A DNA stretch of 64,000 nucleotides from Clostridiaceae bacterium BL-3. Its GTDB lineage: Bacteria > Bacillota > Clostridia > Clostridiales > Clostridiaceae. The first letter of the stretch is position 1, and the number at the start of each line of letters is the position of its first letter. The position numbers and the translations under genes were made by a program. This document shows, one piece after another, positions 16,704 through 24,998 of the stretch. The notes beneath the pieces are model-generated. The model saw only the letters and a program-made list of their open reading frames with translations. It searched no databases and was not told where the DNA came from. The stretch is taken from positions 496,001 to 560,000 of the forward strand of contig CADDXC010000002.1 in assembly GCA_902809985.1 (NCBI GenBank), given 5' to 3'.

Positions 16704-17147
16704 ATGTTTGATATGATTCCATTCAGAAGAGATAATTCTTTAAGCAGGGGTGATGAATTTGAAAAATTCATGAGATCCTTTTTCAACCATGATTTTTTAC
16801 CCGCTGGATTAAATGGTTTTGGCAGGGATTTTAAGGTTGATCTTAAAGAAAATGATGACTCCTATGTAGTTGAAGCAGATCTTCCGGGAATAAATAAAGA
16901 TTCTATAGATTTAAGTTTTGAAAATAATTATTTGACTATATCTGCAAAGAGAGAAGATTCCAAGGAGGATAAGAGAGAAGATTTTGTAAGGCGTGAAAGA
17001 AGTTATGGAGAATTTAAAAGAAGTTTTTATATTGACAATGTAGATGACAAGAGAATCAGCGCCTCTTTTAAAGATGGAGTTTTGAAGGTAAATCTTCCAA
17101 AATCCGAGAAACACAAGGACAAAAGCAAGAGAATTGACATTAACTAA
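16704..17147 (+). CDS. hsp18: Small heat-shock protein, Hsp20/alpha-crystallin family
   Basis: 147 residues from the ATG at 16704, nine bases after TAGGAGG; an upstream TTG overlaps that site and is rejected. The alpha-crystallin domain runs from about 42 to 140: DFKVDLKENDDSYVVEADLPGINKDSI, then VRRERSYGEFKRSFYI and the landmark GVLKVNLPK. The N-terminal MFDMIPFRR is typical of the clostridial Hsp18 group. ATP-independent holdase that keeps unfolding proteins soluble under heat, solvent or acid stress. A CtsR-type operator upstream points to repression lifted by stress, and a terminator follows at 17157-17191. Confidence 0.93.
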   Translation: MFDMIPFRRDNSLSRGDEFEKFMRSFFNHDFLPAGLNGFGRDFKVDLKENDDSYVVEADLPGINKDSIDLSFENNYLTISAKREDSKEDKREDFVRRERSYGEFKRSFYIDNVDDKRISASFKDGVLKVNLPKSEKHKDKSKRIDIN

Positions 17148-17156
17148 ACTAATTGC

Positions 17157-17191
17157 TGTGGCACTGTGATTAATTTCACAGTGCCATTTTA
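17157..17191 (+). terminator. Intrinsic terminator of hsp18
   Basis: TGGCACTGTGA and TTTCACAGTGCCA form a strong hairpin followed by TTTTAT. Confidence 0.85.
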
Positions 17192-17274
17192 TGTTATAAT
17201 TAAATACTATAAAAGTATAATAATTAATTGGAAATCTGTTTTTCGGATTTTGTGTAAGTACAGGAGGAAATTTT

Positions 17275-17937
17275 ATGAGTCAGTGGGAAATGATAATTAG
17301 GTTGGTTCTTTCGGGAGTGCTGGGAGGTTTAATAGGTTTTGAAAGGAGAAGTCACTTCAAGGAAGCGGGACTCAGGACACATTTTGTTGTAGCAGTGGGC
17401 AGTGCCCTTATCATGTTAGTGTCCAAGTATGGTTTTACAGATCTGTTATATACAAATGCCATATCGGTGGATCCAAGCAGAATAGCTGCCCAGGTAGTGA
17501 GCGGGATTGGATTTCTCGGGGCTGGTACTATAATAGTGGAGCATCAATTTGTAAGAGGGCTGACTACTGCGGCTGGATTGTGGGCTACAGCTGGAATTGG
17601 CATAGCAATTGGTGCAGGTATGTATATTCCCGGTATAAGTGCTACTGTGCTCATCCTTGTGGCACTTGAAATATTCAATAAATTTAAAAAGACTGTCTCT
17701 TATTCTATGGGCAGGGCAGATCTTTCACCGGATGGGATCAATCCTGCGCTGGATACTTTGAAAAATTCAAAAATAAAAATATCAGGCATTCAAGTGAATA
17801 GGCATTATAACAAAACTGACAAGGATTTGGAGGTAAGGCTTACCTTTAGAATTTATACTAAGAATCAAAATGAAACAAAAAAAATTATGGTAAGTCTTCT
17901 AAAAATACCTTATGTAAAAAACGTGAATATAGAATGA
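17275..17937 (+). CDS. MgtC/SapB family membrane protein
   Basis: 220 residues, with an AGGAGG site. The MgtC landmarks are clear: LGGLIGFERR (residues ~17-26), GLRTHFVVAVGSALIML, the loop GIGFLGAGTII and VRGLTTAAGLWATAGIGIAIGAG. Four or five transmembrane helices occupy the first ~150 residues. The C-terminal ~75 residues form a soluble ACT-like domain. MgtC proteins modulate membrane energetics and growth under low magnesium; they are not themselves proven transporters. It stands alone between hsp18 and the glycan genes, and no Mg2+ leader was seen. Confidence 0.9.
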   Translation: MSQWEMIIRLVLSGVLGGLIGFERRSHFKEAGLRTHFVVAVGSALIMLVSKYGFTDLLYTNAISVDPSRIAAQVVSGIGFLGAGTIIVEHQFVRGLTTAAGLWATAGIGIAIGAGMYIPGISATVLILVALEIFNKFKKTVSYSMGRADLSPDGINPALDTLKNSKIKISGIQVNRHYNKTDKDLEVRLTFRIYTKNQNETKKIMVSLLKIPYVKNVNIE

Positions 17938-18029
17938 TATAGTAGTAGAATATAGGGGAAAGTAATAATTATTATTAAGACGGGTGTTGCCATTTTATAT
18001 GCCGGTTGGATGGAGAAGGTGTAAAATAT

Positions 18030-18968
18030 ATGATTATTAATTGTGATAAGCTATTAAAGGAACATAAGACTATAAAGACAAAAAAAGCGGCAAAAAGAGT
18101 GAAATTCATAGGAATATTTAACAAAGATGTGTATAATATAACAGCTCCTTTTTTAAATAATGGAAGGATTGTAATAGCTGGAAGGGTTGAGTCCAAAATG
18201 GGAAGGGATTCCATGGTATTGTTTTTTGAAAAATATAAGGACGCCTGGTGTCATGTAGTTGAATCACCTATTATGGAATTGGAAGATCCTTTTTTCACCA
18301 AGATAGGCGATGAGCTGGTGATAGGCGGTGTAGAGGTGTTTAACAGCATAAATAACCCTTATAATCTTATATGGAGAACCATAATGTATAAGGGAAGGGA
18401 TATTTTTCATCTGAAGCTTTTTTTTGTGGGTCCTGACGGTATGAAGGATTTGCGTATAGCTGAGCTCAAGGATGGAAGTATAGGAGTTTTGACACGTCCA
18501 CAGGGAGCCAAGGGAGGAAAGGGAAAAATAGGTTTTACAAAAATCAGGAGATTGAATGATCTGAGTATGGGAGTTATTGAGGATGCGCCAATTTTGAATG
18601 ACTTTTTACATGATGATGAGTGGGGCGGAATAAACAGTATATATCCTATTGATGAAAATAACATTGGATTACTGGGACATATAGCTAAAATGGATGAGGA
18701 CGGGATGAAGCATTATTATTCCATGACTTTTGTATTGGATATGAATTCTATGAGATACAAGGATGTAAAAATAATTGCAACCAGGGAGGATTTTTTGCCT
18801 GGACCAAGTAAAGACGGAAGTTTGTACGATGTTGTATTTAGTGGTGGACTTGAATTTAAAGATAAAAAAGCGGTCTTGTATGCCGGAATAAGCGATATTG
18901 AAGCCCAGACTCTTGAGATAGATAATCCTTTTTATGAATATATGCGTAAAAAAGGAGAAGTGTCATGA
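18030..18968 (+). CDS. DUF1861 family protein, glycan-processing partner of the next gene
   Basis: 312 residues from the ATG at 18030, preceded by GGAGAAGGTG; an in-frame TTG at 18006 is less likely. The sequence (VKFIGIFNKDVYNITAPF, IAGRVESKMGRDSMVLFF, DPFFTKIGDELVIGGVEVF, RIAELKDGSIGVLTRPQG) fits DUF1861 (PF08950), predicted five-bladed beta-propellers related to GH43/GH130 folds. No signal peptide, so cytoplasmic. Its stop overlaps the next start, giving tight translational coupling with the GH130 enzyme. The two are probably used on the same mannoside-type substrate, but no activity is established for DUF1861. Confidence 0.8.
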   Translation: MIINCDKLLKEHKTIKTKKAAKRVKFIGIFNKDVYNITAPFLNNGRIVIAGRVESKMGRDSMVLFFEKYKDAWCHVVESPIMELEDPFFTKIGDELVIGGVEVFNSINNPYNLIWRTIMYKGRDIFHLKLFFVGPDGMKDLRIAELKDGSIGVLTRPQGAKGGKGKIGFTKIRRLNDLSMGVIEDAPILNDFLHDDEWGGINSIYPIDENNIGLLGHIAKMDEDGMKHYYSMTFVLDMNSMRYKDVKIIATREDFLPGPSKDGSLYDVVFSGGLEFKDKKAVLYAGISDIEAQTLEIDNPFYEYMRKKGEVS

Positions 18969-20023
18969 TGAATATAAAAAGGTGTAAATTTAATCCCATC
19001 GTAACCTGTAAAGATGTTGTTCCCTCCAGCAGGGATTTTGAAGTCATAGGTGCGTTTAATCCTGGCGCGGCCCTCTATAAAGGTGAAATAGTACTTGCCA
19101 TGAGGGTTGCAGAGAGGTTTAAGGACAATAATGATGGGCATATAAAAATTCCAGTTATAGACGGGCAGAGTGCTGCTCTGAAAACTGTAGATCTGGATAA
19201 GGAAGATGACAGATATGACTTTAGTGATTCCAGGGTAATTAAAGAGAAAGATAGTTGCTGCGATTTTGTATATCTCACTTCCATGTCCCATGTAAGGCTC
19301 GCCAGAAGTACGGATGGAGTGAATTTTAAAATAGAGGACAAACCTTTCATATTTCCGGAAAATAGATACGAGAGCTTTGGCATCGAGGATCCGAGAATAA
19401 CTGAGATAGACGGCAGCTATTTTATAACCTATAGTTCAGTATCACAATATGGAATTGTCACTAGTCTAGCTGTAACTTCTGATTTTAAGGATTATAAAAA
19501 GCTCGGGAATATTTTTGAAACGGAAAACAAGGATGTAGTGATTTTCCCTGAAAAAATAAATGGCAGGTACTTTGCACTAAACAGGCCCGTATCAAAAAGT
19601 ACAGGTGATCCTGTCATCTGGATATCTGAATCCTATGATCTTCTCCATTGGGGGAATCACAGAATATTGGCATGTACTAGAAAGGGTCACTGGGATTCTG
19701 AAAAAATAGGTGCCGGGATACCTCCTGTTAAAACAGATAGAGGCTGGCTGGAATTGTACCACGGGGTGGATGATCAGGGGCATTACAGCATGGGAGCTCT
19801 TCTGCTCGATGTCAACTGCCCTTCAAGAATTATTGCCCGCAGTGAGAAACCGCTTCTTGATCCCAGGATGGATTATGAAACAGGGGGATTTTTTTCAAAT
19901 GTGGTTTTTCCCTGTGGTGCAGTAAAAAAACATGAAAAATTGTATATATATTATGGTATATCGGATAATTCCATTGGGCTTGCAGCTGCAGCATTAGAAG
20001 ATATCTTAAGCACCCTTGGCTAA
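18965..20023 (+). CDS. Glycoside hydrolase family 130 protein (mannoside phosphorylase-like)
   Basis: 352 residues, starting ATGATG within the stop of the preceding gene. Family landmarks include FNPGAALYKGEIVLAMRV near 29, the HVRLARSTDGVNF strand, GIEDPRITEIDGSYFITYS near 138 with the Asp expected for catalysis, GHWDSEKIGAGIPPV and GWLELYHGVD. GH130 enzymes are cytoplasmic inverting phosphorylases that split beta-mannosides with phosphate, giving mannose-1-phosphate; some members are hydrolases. No sugar transporter is adjacent, so the substrate source is not visible. A C-rich/G-rich spacer follows. Confidence 0.88.
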   Translation: MMNIKRCKFNPIVTCKDVVPSSRDFEVIGAFNPGAALYKGEIVLAMRVAERFKDNNDGHIKIPVIDGQSAALKTVDLDKEDDRYDFSDSRVIKEKDSCCDFVYLTSMSHVRLARSTDGVNFKIEDKPFIFPENRYESFGIEDPRITEIDGSYFITYSSVSQYGIVTSLAVTSDFKDYKKLGNIFETENKDVVIFPEKINGRYFALNRPVSKSTGDPVIWISESYDLLHWGNHRILACTRKGHWDSEKIGAGIPPVKTDRGWLELYHGVDDQGHYSMGALLLDVNCPSRIIARSEKPLLDPRMDYETGGFFSNVVFPCGAVKKHEKLYIYYGISDNSIGLAAAALEDILSTLG

Positions 20024-20152
20024 GATCAAGGGTAGCTGTTGGGTGGCTATCCCCCCGGTCAGGTTATCCCCGGCCAGGCTGCTCCCGCGGCTCAAGCTGT
20101 TGCCGGGGGTTGTAAATAAATTGTAAAATGTGAATTGTCAATTGTGCATTGC
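20024..20152. other. Convergent intergenic spacer with a GC-rich island
   Basis: About 75 bases (20040-20112) are markedly GC-rich (CCCCCCGGTC, CCCCGGCCAGG, CCCGCGGC, GCCGGGGG) in a genome that is otherwise strongly AT-rich. Several overlapping inverted GG/CC runs could form a hairpin between the convergent genes. No open frame is evident. Confidence 0.6.
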
Positions 20153-21109
20153 CTAAAGTTCTGCTGTGATATTGCCCGTTTCTGAAAGATCATAGCCTCC
20201 TATACCTGCAAGCTCCTGCTTGAATTTATCCGACTTGAGTATTTTGGTTATCGAGTTAAAAGGAGGATTATCCATGTCATCTTTTTTTATGACAAGTTCA
20301 TATCTCTCTTTTTGAAGTGGTATAAAATCTATGTTTTGAACTTGAAGACTGGTTTTTTCATTTCCAATGCCGACATCTGCTTCTCCCCTGGCCACGGTGC
20401 TGGCTACGGCAAGGTGGGAAAGACATTCCCTGTTGTAGCCTGATATGTTTTTGCCCTTTATATTGAGCAGTCTCAGGTGCTCATCTAAGAGTATTCTGAC
20501 GCCGCATCCCCTTTCCCTGTTTATTAAATTGATATCCGGTTTTTTAAAATCTTCCCAACTGTGAATATTTTTAGGATTGCCCTTTGCAACATAAAAGCCT
20601 TCCATGCGGCAGGCCAGGTGGATTATAACGGTGGGTATGCCGGGAATAAGCCTCCTTACAAAAGGTATATTGTATTTCCCGGAGTCTCCATCCCATAGGT
20701 GGGCGGTAGCTACCTGTACTTTTCCCATGTAAAGCCCCAGTAATCCCTTGTAACTTCCAACATATGAACGAAATGTCCTGATTTCAGGATAGTGCATCTC
20801 TATATAACGGGACAGTATATCCAAAAGCATATCCTGACCGCAGATTACAAAATCATCCTCTCTGGTATTTCCCGGGTAAAGAATATCTAAAAGTGAAGAA
20901 TTGTCCTTTTTGCGTGTATTGTTTTGCCGGCTGACAGTATTCTTTTTCCTGTTTTTATATTCCTCCACATCTCTCGTATCCACTCTAATTTTTTTACCTA
21001 CTTTATAACCTTTTAACTCTCCTCTTTTTATCAATTCGTATACTGTGTTCTTGGCTATTTTCAACATATCTGCGACTTCCTGCGGAGTTAAGGCAGTGTT
21101 CCCTGACAT
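20153..21109 (-). CDS. Excisionase-type HTH plus periplasmic-binding-like domain regulator (PBP_like)
   Basis: 318 residues from the ATG at 21109, preceded by GAGGAGG; the ATG five codons earlier overlaps this site. Residues ~7-56 are a MerR/excisionase-type helix-turn-helix (LTPQEVADMLKIAKNTVYELIKRGELKGYKVGKKIRV). After a basic linker, residues ~85-310 fit PF12727, a substrate-binding-protein fold (ICGQDMLLDILSRY, YVGSYKGLLGLYMGKVQVATAHLWD, NLINRERGCGVRILLDEHL). Such proteins occur as molybdate/tungstate-responsive regulators, so the ligand is probably an oxyanion or small molecule. No transport genes adjoin it, so the target is unknown. Confidence 0.82.
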   Translation of the reverse strand: MSGNTALTPQEVADMLKIAKNTVYELIKRGELKGYKVGKKIRVDTRDVEEYKNRKKNTVSRQNNTRKKDNSSLLDILYPGNTREDDFVICGQDMLLDILSRYIEMHYPEIRTFRSYVGSYKGLLGLYMGKVQVATAHLWDGDSGKYNIPFVRRLIPGIPTVIIHLACRMEGFYVAKGNPKNIHSWEDFKKPDINLINRERGCGVRILLDEHLRLLNIKGKNISGYNRECLSHLAVASTVARGEADVGIGNEKTSLQVQNIDFIPLQKERYELVIKKDDMDNPPFNSITKILKSDKFKQELAGIGGYDLSETGNITAEL

Positions 21110-21219
21110 AATATTCCTCCTCATACTATTCTAACAATAATTTTAGTACATATTTTTTAGAAATACAAATTGATATTAGAAACTGTGTTAAAATAAGTTA
21201 TGACAAGGAGTGAAACAAT

Positions 21220-21915
21220 ATGAAAATAGCAATTATTTCTGATATACACGGAAATCTGGAAGCACTCAGGGAGGCTTTCTCCAATATAGAAAAAAGAAAG
21301 GCGGATGCTGTAATATGCCTTGGAGATTTGGTTGGCTATGGTCCTTATCCAAATGAAGTTGTGGAATTTATAAGAGAAAAGCATATATTGAACATACTGG
21401 GCAACTACGATGCAGCAGTGCTGGAAAAAAAGTTCAACTACATAAGAAATAACAGGATCAATGAATTCTGCATGCCCTGGACAGCTGGTGAACTTAAAGA
21501 GGAAAACAGGGTCTATTTGAAATCACTTCCGAGGGAAATAAATCTTCAGTTTTTGGATAAAAAAATCTGTTTTGTACACGGAAGCACCAGATCCATAAAT
21601 GAATATCTTCTGGAAAATTCAAGGGAAGCATCGGAAGTCATGGAGGCTTTTGCAGGGGATGTGCTGGTTTGTGCCCACACCCATATACCCTGTGAAAGCA
21701 GATATGGTTCTAAAATACTTATAAATGACGGCAGTATCGGAAAACCCAAGATAGGCAGGCCCAATGGCACTTATGTGATCATGGATGTAAAAGACGGGGA
21801 TGTATATGCAGAACTGGTGGAGTTTACCTATGATTATGAGAAAACTGCAGCTGCCATGGAGCAGAAGGGCATAATAAAAGCCTGCATTGACAACATAAGA
21901 ACCGGAATGGAATAA
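21220..21915 (+). CDS. Metallophosphoesterase, YfcE/calcineurin-like family
   Basis: 231 residues, with AAGGAG before the ATG. The calcineurin-like metal-binding motifs are in order: SDIHGNLEAL (D-x-H), ICLGDLVGYGPYPNEV (GD), ILGNYDAAV (GN-D variant of GNHD), FVHGSTR and CAHTHIPCE (GH-x-H type), then INDGSIGKPKIGRPNGTYVI. Two metal ions would hydrolyse phosphodiesters or phosphomonoesters in the cytoplasm. It is divergent from the HTH-PBP regulator (110 bases apart), and a perfect hairpin at 21952-21975 separates it from the convergent CWB2 gene. Confidence 0.88.
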   Translation: MKIAIISDIHGNLEALREAFSNIEKRKADAVICLGDLVGYGPYPNEVVEFIREKHILNILGNYDAAVLEKKFNYIRNNRINEFCMPWTAGELKEENRVYLKSLPREINLQFLDKKICFVHGSTRSINEYLLENSREASEVMEAFAGDVLVCAHTHIPCESRYGSKILINDGSIGKPKIGRPNGTYVIMDVKDGDVYAELVEFTYDYEKTAAAMEQKGIIKACIDNIRTGME

Positions 21916-21951
21916 ATTCAAAAAGTTCAAAGTTTAGATATGAAATGATGA

Positions 21952-21975
21952 AGGTTTTCGGCATATGCCGAAAAC
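21952..21975. terminator. Bidirectional hairpin between convergent genes
   Basis: GGTTTTCGGCAT and its exact complement form a 24-bp perfect palindrome between the phosphoesterase and the CWB2 gene. A similar but imperfect hairpin occurs at 26702-26726. Confidence 0.7.
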
Positions 21976-22024
21976 CAGCTAGATTTGATATTTGTTTTTT
22001 GTACTCTGAACTTTCTATTAAAGG

Positions 22025-23590
22025 TTACTCCTGATTCAAGTTGTTCAGGGCATCTGTGAGTCTTACATATAGATCGTATATTCCGCTGTTGCTGTTTTGA
22101 ACATCTGCAATATCGTTCATTTCATTGCTCAAGTTCTGTAATTTCTGAGATCCTGTCTCTATTTTGTTTTGATCCTTCTCAGCTATTCCATCTTTAATGG
22201 AATTCAGTATTTCTATGCAGCTGTTTGTATAGCCTATGGATTGATTTACAGCATTTATCTGTTTATTTATGCTGTCTATATACTGTTTGTTTAGGGGTTC
22301 CAGACCTTCCGGAACAGATAATTTGGATACATCATCTCTAAATGTTGTCAGGTTATTTTTATAAGTTGTAAGATACGAACTTCCGGTGGTAAGCACCTGG
22401 ATCATCTGATCAAGATACTGCTGCATTTCCTCGGCACTGCTGGCGGAATCTAACTCTGACATTGTATTTGTGGCATTGGTATAGGTTTCATTTAATTCGT
22501 CTGCAGTATTATAAGTTTCGTTTTCATAGGATTCACAATAATCTTTTAAATTATTTACATAATCTTTTTCAGTCTGCGGCACTGCCGATGGAGATTTTAG
22601 CAGATATTCCACAGGTAAATCTACAGAACCTAATCCTCCGAGAAGGTATATGTTCCTGTAATTTTTCTCATCTATAAAACTTTTTTGATTTGATATATCG
22701 CTTCCATCGGTTAAAATTATAGGTGCATTCAATTTGGCGGCCAGTGCACTCCCCGAAAGTGCATCGGGAAAGTTTTTGCCATTTGCAAGTATTGCTGTAT
22801 TTGAATTGAAGCTGAAGTTTTTGCATATGCTCATAGATGTATCATATCTTGTAGCTCCGCCTAATCTTTCTATGTTGTCATCATTTAAATACGGCAGCTG
22901 GGATTTTAACTCATCTACGGCGGTTTCAGATACAGAAGCTTGTCCGCCAATTACGTATACTTTGGATGGTTCTATAGATGAAATCAGATCCCTGGTCTCT
23001 GAAGGCAGGCTGTCTGTATTTACCAGGAATATAGGATATCCCTTTGAAGCAGCTATGCTGGATATGCTCAAGGCGTCAGGAAAGCCCCATCCATTTGCCA
23101 AAACTATTGGAGTTCCGTTTGTGACCTTCAGTGAATTGATTATATATTTGTTGGTGCCGAATCTGTTGGATCCGCCCAGTCTTGTAAAATTGGCATTTTC
23201 GTAACCCATTTCTTTAATATGATCTAAAATGTCCTCGCTTATGGATGAATCGCCCCCGAGAACATAGATGTTTCCGGAAGAATTCAAATGATCTTTTATA
23301 TATTCAAAGACATCGGAATTGTTATCTGTGCTGTCATTCAGTAAGAGTATGGGAGCGTTGTATTTTTTTGATAAAACGCTGCCGCTTAGAGCATCCGGAA
23401 AATCTCTCCCGCTTGCAAGTATTATGTTTTGAAGATTTCCGGTTTTAAAACTAGATGCAATTTTTATAGATGTTGCGTATCTGTCAGTACCCGCAAGTCT
23501 TGTTACGTTGTACGTAGTCTTGGCGTAGGCTGGAGCTGCGGTACAGAGTAACATGGTTAGACTTACAGCTAATCCTACTATTTTTTTCAT
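22025..23590 (-). CDS. Secreted CWB2 cell-wall-binding protein with helical C-terminal domain
   Basis: 521 residues. A signal peptide (MKKIVGLAVSLTMLLCTAAPAYAK) is followed by three CWB2 repeats (landmarks VTRLAGTDRYATSIKIA near 29, FTRLGGSNRFGTNKYI near 132, IERLGGATRYDTSMSI near 237, each with an ILANG.DFPDALS-type loop). From about residue 345 on it is helical, Asn/Ser/Glu-rich and resembles a coiled coil (YENETYNTADELNETYTNA, INKQINAVNQSIGYTNSC). Wall-anchored with an extended helical domain of unknown purpose. It is unlike the two paralogues at 2 and 9 kb beyond the anchor. The TolC-like pair starts about 240 bases away on the opposite strand. Confidence 0.9.
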   Translation of the reverse strand: MKKIVGLAVSLTMLLCTAAPAYAKTTYNVTRLAGTDRYATSIKIASSFKTGNLQNIILASGRDFPDALSGSVLSKKYNAPILLLNDSTDNNSDVFEYIKDHLNSSGNIYVLGGDSSISEDILDHIKEMGYENANFTRLGGSNRFGTNKYIINSLKVTNGTPIVLANGWGFPDALSISSIAASKGYPIFLVNTDSLPSETRDLISSIEPSKVYVIGGQASVSETAVDELKSQLPYLNDDNIERLGGATRYDTSMSICKNFSFNSNTAILANGKNFPDALSGSALAAKLNAPIILTDGSDISNQKSFIDEKNYRNIYLLGGLGSVDLPVEYLLKSPSAVPQTEKDYVNNLKDYCESYENETYNTADELNETYTNATNTMSELDSASSAEEMQQYLDQMIQVLTTGSSYLTTYKNNLTTFRDDVSKLSVPEGLEPLNKQYIDSINKQINAVNQSIGYTNSCIEILNSIKDGIAEKDQNKIETGSQKLQNLSNEMNDIADVQNSNSGIYDLYVRLTDALNNLNQE

Positions 23591-23829
23591 TATATGTATT
23601 TTCCCTCCCTTAAAAGTATATACTTAAAGTTTAGCACAAATGTGGGAAAAACTATATAGGGAAAGCATGAAATTTACACTTAATATCATGTAAAATTATA
23701 GCTGTATCTATGGAAATGTATATGTAATTATGGTAAAATTAGTTCACTGGTAAGATATTGGTAATATGGATAGTTGCTTGGATACCACAAGAATGAAAAA
23801 TTACTGTAGTGTGTGAAAGGGGGGAAAAT

Positions 23830-24966
23830 ATGAACAAAATAAAAACATTTGCTGCAGCGGTTATAATTATATTTTGTACAAGCACCTCAGTTTTTGCCCA
23901 GGGAAATACCCTGGATATTGATGCTGCCATTGATGCTGCGGTAAAAGAGTCTTATGAAGTGAAAAGTGCTGATATTTCAACACAGCAGGCTCAAAATTCA
24001 TACAATCAGGCAGTTAAAAATGCTGCTAACTATGGAGATCAGTTGGATGAGGGTGGAGACACTTTAGATAGCTATACTAGGCTTACACTTTTGCAGGGCA
24101 TAGCGAATCCTCCTGCAGAGGCCAAATTTTCCATTTACAAGTACTCTAATATGGGCAAAGTTGCTGAAAATCAGGTGAAATTATCTGCTTACACCCAATA
24201 TACGGCCCTTATGGATTTTAAGGATGCACTTGACCTCGAAAAGCAAAAATTTCAAAGTGCGAAAGATCAATATAATATTTCACAATTAAAACTAAAGCTG
24301 GGAACGGCTTCTCCGGCAGATGTAAAGCAGGCAGAGGCAGATTACTACAGTGAAAATTTAAATCTGAATAAGGTCCAGAGACAATATGATCTTGCAGTTA
24401 TGAAAATAAATCAGGTTTTGGACAGGGACATATATACAAAGTACGATGTGCTTCTCAGGGATAAAATCACAGAGTCGCCCTATATAAGAAGTTATGATAA
24501 TTATGTAAGTGATGCGCTGAAAAACAGGGCGGAAATTTTAAATGCACAGGAAAATGTGAATCTCAAAAAATTTGAATATGATATTATAAAAGGGGTATTT
24601 CCCTCTAAATATGACACTATGAACCAGATTGGGCAGTATGGTGTAAATCAGGCACAGGATGCACTTGACATTGCTGAAATAAATATACCTGTTGAAATAA
24701 ACAATCTGTATAGTGATTTACAAAACAAGTCCAAGATGCTTGATTCCAAAAAAGATGCTTTTAATCTGGCGCAGAGAAATTATAATGTTGCCAGAGTCAA
24801 ATATAATGCAGGTGTGATGAGCAAAGTGGATTTTGACGTCCAGGCAAGCAATTTAAAGGCAGCACAGAATGATTTGAAATCCTTTCAAAGGGATATATGG
24901 ATGGCACAGCTTAAATTGAACCTGGCCTGCGGTGTTGGAGATGACACATCAAAGCTCAGTAATTGA
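23830..24966 (+). CDS. TolC-like (outer membrane efflux protein family) secreted protein, first of two
   Basis: 378 residues from the ATG at 23830, preceded by GAAAGGGGGG. A signal peptide ends at VFAQ. The mature part is almost entirely long amphipathic helices with the TolC-family signatures: LDIDAAIDAAVKESYEVKSAD at the start, ALDLEKQKFQSAKDQYNISQLKLKLGTASPADVKQAEADYYS mid-way, and the second half ARVKYNAGVMSKVDFDVQASNLKAAQNDL. The two halves repeat each other as in TolC. Organisms of this type lack an outer membrane, so it must act in the wall or membrane. It is followed by a paralogue after 32 bases; no membrane-fusion or ABC gene adjoins. Confidence 0.8.
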   Translation: MNKIKTFAAAVIIIFCTSTSVFAQGNTLDIDAAIDAAVKESYEVKSADISTQQAQNSYNQAVKNAANYGDQLDEGGDTLDSYTRLTLLQGIANPPAEAKFSIYKYSNMGKVAENQVKLSAYTQYTALMDFKDALDLEKQKFQSAKDQYNISQLKLKLGTASPADVKQAEADYYSENLNLNKVQRQYDLAVMKINQVLDRDIYTKYDVLLRDKITESPYIRSYDNYVSDALKNRAEILNAQENVNLKKFEYDIIKGVFPSKYDTMNQIGQYGVNQAQDALDIAEINIPVEINNLYSDLQNKSKMLDSKKDAFNLAQRNYNVARVKYNAGVMSKVDFDVQASNLKAAQNDLKSFQRDIWMAQLKLNLACGVGDDTSKLSN

Positions 24967-24998
24967 TATGAATTAAATTATGTAGGGAGGCAAAAAAG

